The translations under genes and the position numbers were made by a program. Below the pieces are notes generated by a model that saw nothing but the letters and a program-made list of their open reading frames with translations, was not told where the DNA came from and searched no databases. A stretch of DNA of 64,000 nt from Emydura subglobosa (lineage: Eukaryota; Chordata; Testudines; Chelidae), in assembly GCA_007922225.1 (NCBI GenBank), contig ML680047.1:87686-151685 (forward strand). Reading direction: 5' to 3'. Positions within the stretch are counted from its first letter, which is position 1; each line of letters opens with the position of its first letter. Shown here piece by piece: positions 51,201 through 62,276 of this stretch.

Positions 51201-54200
51201 TCAATCTCCTTCTCCAGCCTTAGGATTTCCTCCATCTGCCTTCTCTCCTCTTCCTGAAGTGGGATTTCCTCCTCCTGGGTCCTTAACACCTCCACCTTAA
51301 AGAAATTGTACCAATATCAAATTAAAGAGCCCCACTCTACAGAGCGGCTGCCTTCCTGGGACCTCCAATTTCTCTTCCCCACAGGAACATGCCTACTGTA
51401 TAGCCTCACTTCCCCTCTGTAAAAAGCCACTACATGCATCCTCTCTGCTTTTCCCACTCTGCATCCCTCAGGCATCTATGGGCCAAAACCCACAGGGGTA
51501 ATTACTACATCTTTACCCTTACTCTTTCTTCCAGCTGACTGTTTCTGGCTGGGGATTCTAATATTAGTTTCAGGTCTCTGTCAAAGACATTTGCCAGGAG
51601 GTGGGGATGTAATTCTCCTTCCCACTCCAATACACAGCTATGGTATCTCCAGTCAAGGCAACTAGCTCCGAATTTCTGAGCTGCTCATTAGCCTAACTGG
51701 AAGGTTAGTTGCTGTATTAGAGGACCAGGCTTGTACACCAGCTATCCATACTAAAGTATGGTAGAAATGAAAGTAAATTTCAGTTAATGCACCACAATAT
51801 ACATATGATGGAGGAGACTGGTAAATATTACGACGGTTTGGGCCCCCTCTTGCCGTCCTATAAGCTGAAAAATGTACATGATCAGTCTACAAGAAATATT
51901 AAAGGTATCATGTACTACACACAGGAATATGACAGTGCAGCCAACTAGAAGGTCTCTTCCTTCCTGCTTGGGTTAAGAATCAAGCTGTTGTTTAGATCCT
52001 ATTTTATGCTAGTTCAGTATGTGGATTAAAAAAGTTATTTCATTCTGATCTCATCTCTTGTTAGCTGAGATAAGGATTAGATGAAGATGATAAAGGGAGA
52101 CCAGAAGATGATAAATTGGTTTTACAATCAGCTTGTTCAACATGCTCACTTATGTTGCTAGACCTCAAACAGGAGTGAATGGTTAGATCAGCAATCCTAA
52201 AGTGGAGATTCTAGCCATTCTAACTCCTTTCCACTCTTCATTTATTTTGATTGTTTCAGGCAACAATATAGCAAAAAGGACTGTCACACAATGCAGCCCA
52301 TCAAAGGGTCATGTGCAATGAGTCATGCGTCAGAGATAAAACAGGATGCAACCGAACACTGAAATGTCTAGACAGAAACTATGAAAGAGGATACTAAAAC
52401 CATGAACACACCATGTTAACTAAATGCCCATTCTGCCATAGTCAGGCAACTGCAGATTAAGAAGGAAAAGAAATGCTTTCACTAGGCACTTTTTCTAACA
52501 TGTTTTATCACAGTAAAATAAAGGTGCATATTTCAGGAAAAAGCATAGTCAATGAAGGCAAGCTACAGAGGGGCCTGAGCTACAGAAGATCCCAAGAGGA
52601 GACACAGCAAAGGAAGAACAATTAAACTTACCTGAGCCACCTGGAGTATAGCATCCAGCTGCTCCCTTTCTCTGTTCAAAAGAAGACAATAGTCAGTGAT
52701 GGACCCAGATCATCTGGATATTTCAATAGAAACAATAGAGACATCATCTCTCCATGGTTAAGGACTTTCCATGGCAAGACTCCTGTTATAAAGCTGATTT
52801 AGTAAAACCACCAAACTCCTTCATGCTTGGAATGGCCTATCCTGGTCCACGCATCCTTTACTTTGAGGTAAATCAGGAAATTGGATCAAGTGGAGCGGGG
52901 TTGGAAGGACAGAGTAAAAGTGCAAGAAGGCAGGGTTACATAGACTCATTATGGTCTTCAGCTAAAACCCATTGTGGTCAATGGGAGACTTTCCACTGAT
53001 TTCCAAGACCACTGGATCAGGCTTTCTATGGATAATTCCAGTTTTGAGGAAGTTCTCTTTTTTTATACATTTATAGAGACATGACAACCAGTTAAGTCTG
53101 TGTTCTGTTTAGCACTTAACATAGATACACTATGTCTCAGAAAGAACCTGGCTGAAACTAGGTCCTTCCACGCTAGTGATCTGGGTTCTATTTCCAGTTT
53201 ACATAACCTCTCAGTGGCCTATGAGACCTTACTCAATAATAAAGATTGTAAATGGCATTGAATTATTAATACCAGTGAGCTGAAAAAGTGAAATCCAGAG
53301 TGTCAATCTTCTGGTTCCCAGCCCAGTGCAACTTATCCTGGGCCACACAGTACTTTGTTGGGAGAAAGCAGCCACCATAGCCATTGTGCATGTGTCCATC
53401 TGGAGGTTCAGCTGCATAGGGCATGCAGAGCAAGAAGCCAGGGCCGTGCATGCACAGTGCTGATGGAATGGGGGAATCCTAGAGCTCCTGTGGTGCAATA
53501 GAGGGGGAGTTTTCAATTCCCATGAGTCACAAGGAGATCCTTGGAGAAGAGGTGGTGGAGTGTGGCTTCGGGTAGCTTCCACTTGTGGTTGAGTAGAGTT
53601 CTGCTGAGCACGGTGGCCATGGAATTTCTAGCACCCAGTAGATACGCAGCCCAAAGTGTCACCTGGTTGCAGATGCACAAGTTCCATAGCTGTATCGACT
53701 CGGAGCAGAGGAAGCTGGACCTGGCACCGTCCTACTTGTTGATGTGCACCATTGTCGTGATGGTTTTGGAGAGGAGTTGCATGTGCAGGGACTGTATAAG
53801 TGGGAGGAAGGCCTTGCATGCAAGGCAGCTCTAATATATTTATGTTGAGTCTGGCGTCCCACAGCATCCATACCACCTGAGCTCTGTGGTGGCCTAAATG
53901 GGCTCCCCATCATGTGATGGTGGCTTGAGGTGTAGATGGAGTAAAGGAGGTGCCAATCATGATCTTGGAGGGATGAGACCACCACGTGAGGGGGGACAGC
54001 ATGGTCACTGGGATGGTGACCTTGGAATTGATATGGACTCTGTTGGGCTTGTAGATGGAGAGAAGCCAAGCTTGTAGACAGTGTATGTGAAGCATGTGTG
54101 TGGCATCACGTAACTACAGGCTGGCATCTGCCCAAGGAGGAAGAGACATTGGCAGACTGTGGTTTGCGGTCTGTAATGCAAGTGCGTAATGAGGGCTGTT

Positions 54201-57200
54201 GGTGTTGCGAAGTGGTTTACCGGGAGGAAGGCCTGTGCCGTGATAAGAATCCAGCTGCACCCCAATTAAATTTGTCATCTGTGTGGGTGTCAACAATGAT
54301 TTATCCTCGTTAACACAGAGATCCAGGGAAGCCAGGAGATCACGAAGACAGTGGATTGCGGAAAGAGCCTCCCGTTGAGATAGCGCCACAAGGAGACAGT
54401 TGTCTAGGTAGGGGAATACCAAGTGGCTGAAGCACCACATCTGGACCACTACCACTGCAAAGTCTTTTCTGAACACCCTTGGCACTGTTGCTATGCAAAG
54501 CAGAAGGACCCTACCCGAAAACGGAGGAACCTGCGATGAGACAGGTGGATGTCCATGTGGAAGGTAAGTGTCATTCATGTCGAAAGTCGCAAACCAGGCT
54601 CCCTGGTGTAGGGAGAGGATAATTGATGCCAGTATCACCATGAGAAATTTGGACTTTCTGATAAATGTATTCAGTAATCCAAGTTCTATAATGGGGTGGC
54701 ATCCCCCACCCTTTTTGGGAATGAGGAAATATGGTGAATAGAAGCCTCTCCTCCTGAACTAAGGGGAGATAGGCTCTATCGCCCCCTTGAAAATCAGGAC
54801 TTCCACTTCTTGTGGGAGGAGCAAGTGATGGGAGGGGTCCCCTGGGAGGGGGGCAGGAGGTGATGGAGAGGGAGAGGAAATGGAGTATTCATGCCAGATG
54901 ATCTCCAGTACCCAACTGTCCGTAGTGATCTTGACCCATCTGTGGGCAAATAGGGCAAGACGGCCCCCAAAGATTACATGGGGTGCCGTAGATGCATTGT
55001 GGGAGGTTCGTGGGTCTTGACCTGCATGTCATAATCTTCCTTTGGCTGTCGGTTGGGAAAGAGTCGAGGAGGTGGTTGTGGGGGCTCTTGTTGGAGCTGA
55101 TAGTAGGCAGATAGGGTATGTGTGGTCACAGGCAGAAGGGTTGTTTCTGCTGCCTGTGTCTAGGGGCCAGAGTATATATGCCAAGGGACTGTAGCATCAA
55201 CATGGAATTCTTGAGAGAGTTCAAGGATTTGTCTGTCTTTTCATTATGAGTTTATTTTTGTCAAAAGGGAGGTCCTTGACTGTATTTTGAAACTCCCTAG
55301 GGAAGCCGGAAGATTGTAGCCATGAGTCCCTTTGCCTAACTATTCCGGTGGCTAGAGACCAAGAGGACAAGTTGTTTGTATGGCCAGCCACCTTGGTGAC
55401 CAGTCTCCCTTCATCTACCAGCACCTGGAATTGCTCTTTGTGTTCTGGAGGGAGCTTATCCATGAACTCTGCTAGCTAGTACTTGGCTAGCAGAGTCTGA
55501 TAATTTGCAATGCGGAATTGCAGTCCCACAGAGGGATCGACCTTCCTGTCAAGCAGGTCTAGCATTTAGATGTTTTGTCCAAAGGGGTGGATATTGTGGC
55601 TGCTGCCTCACCCGTTCCACAGCCACTTAGATAACCAGGGAGCTTGGGGGCGGGTAGGTGCACAGGAAATCTGCGGCCCCCAGTTGGCACAAAGTATTCT
55701 CTCTCCACCTCCTTAGGTGTAGGTGCACACGAGACTGGTGTGTGCCACACTGCATGCACCGGCTCAGGATGGCCTTGTTGATATGGAGGGCTATCCTGGA
55801 TGGGTCCTTGGGGTTGGAGGATGTCCAGCAACCAATGGTGTGGGTCTTGAAGCTCCTCCAATGCTATTTCCAGCTCCTCAGCCACCCTCTGAGGCTGGTA
55901 TTGTCTGTGATCATCTGGCAGAGAGAGCAAGAGGGGGATGATTGCCTCATCTGGCAACAAGGATGTTCTGGTCAGGACCAATGTAGTCAGCAGTACTGGT
56001 TTGATGTCCTCCTCTTCTTCATACACCGATGGTGCTGGTGGGTGTACAAGGGGATACCTGGTAGGACACCTGAGAAGGTGCATGCCATCTGTGGCAGGGA
56101 TCCCAGGAACCCCAGTACGGCCAAAAGGAGGGGTCCACTGGATGTGGCGGGCTCAATGGGAAGTGGTACCAGGCCTCCTTTGTTGCTCATATGCTGGAGA
56201 ATAGAGCAATCTGGGTCACACAACTGGACTCCAGAGTGGGACTGGTGAAAATGATGGTTCCACTTTCAAGAATTCCTCAGTCAGAGGCTGTTCTGGCAAT
56301 GGTGGGATTGTCAGTACCGGAGGGCAGCGGTGCAGTGGCAGAGGGACGGGCTTCTCTGGCAACAGCAGGAGGAGTTCATCCTCTGGTGTAGGGATATCAC
56401 GGGTCAGTGTAGGACCCGAGAAAATCGGTGACTGCAGGGAGGGAAAGATTAACTCCTCCACCATAAGGAATGTCTCCATGCAGCAAGAGGTACACAGAGC
56501 ATCAAAGAAAATGCTCATGGGGCCTGGCGGTGTCTGTGAGGCTGGCTTGTCTGACCTGCGCCTGGGCACCAGTGGAGTGGCTGATGTTGCGCGCGCCAGT
56601 GAGCATTTTGGAGGCTTGGGCTCCGAGATGACTGTCAGCACTACCGGATCCTGTTTGTGCTTGGCCTTTCCCTGCATCTGGGGGATCTCGGGTGCTGGTC
56701 AGGCCAGATCTGCGTGCAACATCTCAACTGACCTAGCTCGGCTCTGGGAGGAAACGCTACTTGTGAGCAGTCCTCTGTGGGGACCTGCTCTTGTGTCCCT
56801 GACAGTCATGCCAGGACTTATCCTTGGGCTTAGGTTCTACCGGTTCTGAGCCATGAGCGGTGCTCGAAGAGGCGCTCACTATCAGTGGTGGCTGCTGTAC
56901 CAGGGGGGTCTCTTGGGCCAGGATCAGAGTATGCCTGGGGCCGCAAAACATCCTCCATAACATGTTTACAGATGCAGAGCTCACGGGCTTCCCTGGTTCC
57001 AGGCAGGAAGGATTTACAGAAGGTGCAGCATGCTGAGACGTGAGCCTCGCCCATGCAGTAGAGGCACTGCTAGTGCTCACTGCTCCCAGAGAAGGAGCGC
57101 AGGCAGGAGACAGTTTTTGAAGGCTGGGATCTTGGGCATAGTCCCTGGAGGAGGATGCAGTTCCTGAATGGGGGAAGAAACTACTACACTAACTACTCAA

Positions 57201-60200
57201 TGAAAACTTAACTTTTACTAGTTTACAGTTAGACAACTATGTACAAACAAGAACAAGTCTCTTAGCAGACTAAGACCTTGTCTACACCACTACTTACTTT
57301 CATATAACTTACATCACTCGGGGTGTAAATGATCCACACCCCTAAGTGACAAATTACACTGATCTAACTGTTGGTATGGACAACAGGTGTGGGAGAAGCA
57401 CTCCCTCTGACATACCTACCACCTCTCACAGAGGTGGAGTCATTATGGCAGCAGGAGAGCTCTCTCCCATCAGCATAGAGCACTTCTAGTGTAGACTAGA
57501 CCTAGGAGACTAAAAGGAACAGGGGCTTCTGACTCAGGCCATGTGGTGGTAAGAGGGAAATGGTGAGGCGTTGACCTGCACTACCTATTATACCCTCATC
57601 AGAGAGCACAAGGGAACACATAACGCATGTGCAGAACAACAGACACTGCTAAGAAACACTTCCAGACTCAGGCACATGGCACACAGGCATACCCACCTAG
57701 GGAATACACTTAGGGACCATGATTCAAAGAACTTAAAGTTCTTTAAAAAAATCAGAAATGTGCATAATGGAAAGTGGTAAGCAGTTGAAATATAACTAAA
57801 TAGGAAGGCTAACGAGTTAGAACCATCTGGGACCTCACTTGAGAGCATACTGGGGGTGAGAGGGAGGCACAGGTGAATTCGATAGTTGTCCAAAGGCTCT
57901 CTCAAGGGACAAAGAGCAGAGCCATTTAAAACAACTCTCCAAATCCCTTCTACAGTCCACTAGCACATCAATAGTCCTTCATGTCTGATAGTACTGAAGG
58001 CAGCTCACAGTCTAAAATAATCAGCTTGGACAACATCCATCATTAGGAGAAGTGTGTTAATCATACACACACTCTACCCTCAGGCTGGCAAAAGAACCAG
58101 CTGGAATCAAAGAGATTTGAAAAAAGTAGATATTGCTGGAGAGGTCATGTCACAACCTTCCCAACAATATTCCCCCCAAAAGAGAAATTCAAAACAGAGT
58201 GATAATTAGAGAGTGAGCAAGGGCCTTTTAAAAAGAGAAATCGGCAGGCTGACCACCCTCAAGGAGGCACTGACAATCCATTGTAATGGCCTCAACACCT
58301 TTCCACTGGCTTTCACCATCCAGGAGAGACATTAGCTGGAAGACTTCTCCTGCCAGACAAGAAAGATGTTAGCTAGATGGCTCCATGTGATCAAGACCAC
58401 GCAGGGGTGGGTATGCGTTATTAGAAATGTCCCTTTAATCTGAGACCACACAGGCAGGACTTAACAGAAAAGTTACTCCCTAAAACCATCTTGCACATCT
58501 ACAGATTTCACTTCTTCATGTACACACTGCCTTAGGATAAGTGATAGCAGCACAGACACTGGTGCTGGGAGAGCACAGTTCAGAAACATTTCACTGTATC
58601 CCAAGAAACAACAAGCATGTAAAATCATAAGAACTGCAATACCAGAACAGAGATCAATCATCCATCTCACTCAATAGCTGGTCATACTGGACAGACCAAT
58701 GGCCCATAAAGTTTGGGACCTTGTCTCAGACAGCGGCTGATCCTAGATGCTTTAGAGGATGGCATAATGCTTACTATACCATTGGGAAGGCAGGAGGAAA
58801 ATAATTATTTAAATCCACTCCTCATAGTTCAGAGAGTGTAACAGGGTGCTGGATGGTGACCCCTGGCCAGCCCTGTCACTCCAGCTTAAACAGCTGAGGG
58901 GCAGCAGAGCTGATTAGCTGGGCTGCGGCCTGATTGCCTGAGAGGAGGCAGCTGTCAGCCTATGGAGGCTGAGCAGTTGCCCAGGCTTGATTAGGCAAGG
59001 GGCAGCAGCTGCCCTGCTGGCCCAGCACGGTTTATATGCCTGCACAGAAGGGGAGAGAGGGTAAGGGAGTGTGGAAACTTTGCCTGTCTCCCTGAACAGC
59101 CCCAGAGACTGCTGACCGAAGCAAGGCACTGTACGGTGGTGGGAATTCATGTACACCTTGTAAATAAAGCACTGGTGACTGCAAACGGAAGGGTCTTCAA
59201 GTCCTTTGTTCGCCAAAGGGGAACCGAAGCAGAGGGGCTCCGGCAGAGGAATCCTGTACAGAGAGGAACAATGTTGAAGGGGCATGGGGGAGAAAGGAGG
59301 TCAGTAAATTAACTCTTCCAAATGAATGCCGGATAGCCCATTCCTCCCCAGCTTTTCTACTCTAAGCCACATGCACACCACTCCAGTCCTGTCCTAAGGA
59401 GACTTGTGCATGCATCCAAATTACTACAAGGATGTCTCAAGAGACTGTTTCCCTATGGCCTGAAAGCGTTGTCATCAAGCCAGGGCCTCAGACCTAGTCA
59501 CACACCTTGGCAGATTCAATACTAGGGGCCAGCCATGTAACTAAAGCTGTGAGAAACAAACAAACAATCTCATACCTTTTCTTCTCTTCTTCCTCCTCCT
59601 GTTTCCTCCTAAGCGCCTCCTCTTCTTCCCATTGTTTTTCCTCTTCCTCCCTTCTGATCTGCTCTTCCTCTTCTTGCCTTTGCCTCTCCTCCACCTCCTG
59701 TTTCCGTCTCTGTTCCTGCTGCAGTAGGTGCCGATAGAGGCTGCGAGCCAGCTGCCCACGCCAATGCTTCTGCAGGACTACAGCAGAGGCTTTCAGTCGC
59801 AGAAGGGCTTTCTTCCAGAAGTGTGCTCGATAGTTCTTCTGGATTGTCACTATACTGACTAGGACCTTTCGGTACTTCTTCCTAAAAACAATACCAAACA
59901 GTTACAGGGCCAAGAATCATTGGCCGCTTCCCTTACAGTCATGTCTCTGGTGTTTCTAAGGAACTGCTCACCATGGTATCAAATTGCTGAACAAATGATG
60001 TGAGCCTTCCAGTGCCCATAGGGAACACAATTCTCTCCCTCTCTTTCTACCTCATGAAGATTAATTTCCCTGCTGCCATCTTTCCTGCATCTGACACCTT
60101 CTTGGAGCTACTCTTTTCCTGCTTTAATATGTCTGCCTTTAATGAAATGGAAAATGAGCATGAGATCCCCAGGGGATGAAGGACAGATTGTCATCCACTA

Positions 60201-62239
60201 GCAGGGGAGTTTCATGTTCCTCAAATCTTACATGCACATCTCTAGGATGTTACCATCCTCGCACACTTGTTTGCCCTTCCCACAGACCCTTTGGAATCTT
60301 TATAAGGGAAGCCACCCTTAGCATCCATCTCACTGGTCACTGAACCTGAAATTGCAAACACAACCTGAGATGGATCCCCTAGGATCACCATAAGCATCTG
60401 AGATCATGCTACATTAACCACAATGAAGCCAGGGGTCCAGTAGCAGCAGCTGGGTGCAGGCTACCGTTAAAAGTCACTAATTTATCATCAATATTAAGCC
60501 AAGAGGAGGGAACAAAGGGAAGAAGGAAATAGGGAGACAGATGCAGGTTTCAGTAAACTGGTCGGGAATTGCCCGTTTCCCTTACTTCTCTCTTCAGGGC
60601 CCCGCCTCCTATAAAGGGTGGACAGCTGAACACTCAGCCTCCTCTAAGGTGGACACAAGCACATAGACAAAGGGCACTATGACTTTTACAAAACACACCG
60701 GCCACAAACTCCACTGAGAGTAATAAGCCAGGGCCCTCCTCAGCTCCACTGGTGCTCTTCTGGATAACCGCTGACAGCAGAACTCATAGATGTTAAGGTC
60801 AGAAGGGATCTTTTATGATCATCTAGCCTGACCTCGTGTACACACAGGCAATAGAATGTCACTCCCTGTCTGGAGCCTTCTGCTCACTTTCCTCCACTTC
60901 CCAAGGTAAAGTCAAACTGCAGCCAACACAGTACGGCCACAAAATACGGTGATCCCGCGCTTCATTATTCAGATACAACACACTGAGGGAACAGGGACCC
61001 TGATTCTGCAACTAGAATTTAGTTAATTGTTTTGTTGATGCTGCAAAGTACGGGGCTAAAGCTTGGATCCCACTCCAAGAGTCATGGAAGCCACATGGAG
61101 ACAGTGTGCAGCTCCTCTCGCCTCCCCGATCCGGACCCAGACTGGTCCTATGAGGCTAATAGGGACACAACCCAGCTCATACCCCCAGTTCTCTACAGCT
61201 CCTGCAGGGCTAAGAGCAGTAAAAACTTATTTTAGTTGGTGAAGTCAGCAGCTGTGACTAGGAGTCCCACAGGGAGCAGGTCTGCTAAACAAAATGGGGC
61301 ATTTTTCAATGTGGTTTATCTTCTGATTCAGATATTACACTTTAGTGACCATTCAGACATCCTGAGCTCCTGGGAAGTAAAGCAGAGTTTACAGAGCCAA
61401 CTGTGTGACCTGTCATCCCTTTCCTCTTTCACTGATTCTCAAAAAAAGACCCTGAAGAAATGGATGAAGAGGATAGTAAAACCCTATCTTTGGAACATCT
61501 AACTCTTCATGGCAGATTTACTCTGCACTATGACCAGCTTAATTTACATAATCCTGATGAAGCCGTAACAGAAACAGAGAAACTCTACGTGCCACATGGC
61601 AGCACACTCTAGTTCTGCCTTACTCACTCAAAACCTGTTCTGGACTTGTCCAATACGAATTCCTCTCTATTGGAGCTTCTCTAATGCTGACGCAGTGCAG
61701 CACAGAAATGATCACAAAATAAAGTTTTCTAACTTCACTCTCCTCAACCTTCATCTTCCCTGTTTTCTGGTCCTATACCTTCCTCTGCAATGCCTGATTT
61801 GCCTCTAGCTGCTGTATAAGGATTTTCTTTTGACCATAGAAGCACCGCTTGATTTGAAGACTAAACTTAGATAAACAGTGAGCGTCTAGATCTCCCAGTC
61901 ACTAGCTGGGTATCTTTCTTTCCAGGAATGTCACAGAAGAGACACTGCAGTTTTCCCTTAGCAATGCCACCTAGAAACTAGTTTTTCCTCTATGTTTTAC
62001 AATGTGATAACTTCTCACCTTCCCCAACATATCTGGAGGCTTCTGATTATTAATGATCATTATTTAAACTTACACTCTAATTTACACAGACAACACAGTG
62101 AGTAAAAGCAACCAAACAAGGGGAAAGGGAAGAGACACTATTTTACTTTATTTTGGCAAGCCAGGTGTACTACAGTCATTAACAAGTCAGCTATTACATT
62201 TATTTCAAGGGACAGGAGAGGGGTGGCTCTTCTGTAATA

Positions 62240-62276
<37 letters not shown>

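Noticed and set aside
55658..56248. 196-codon plus-strand open frame
   Set aside because: It is antisense to DIRS copy D gag and has no recognisable domain; it is a shadow.
59507..59737. Plus-strand Ser/Cys-rich frame
   Set aside because: It is the exact antisense of the Glu/Arg/Lys helix codons of exon b.
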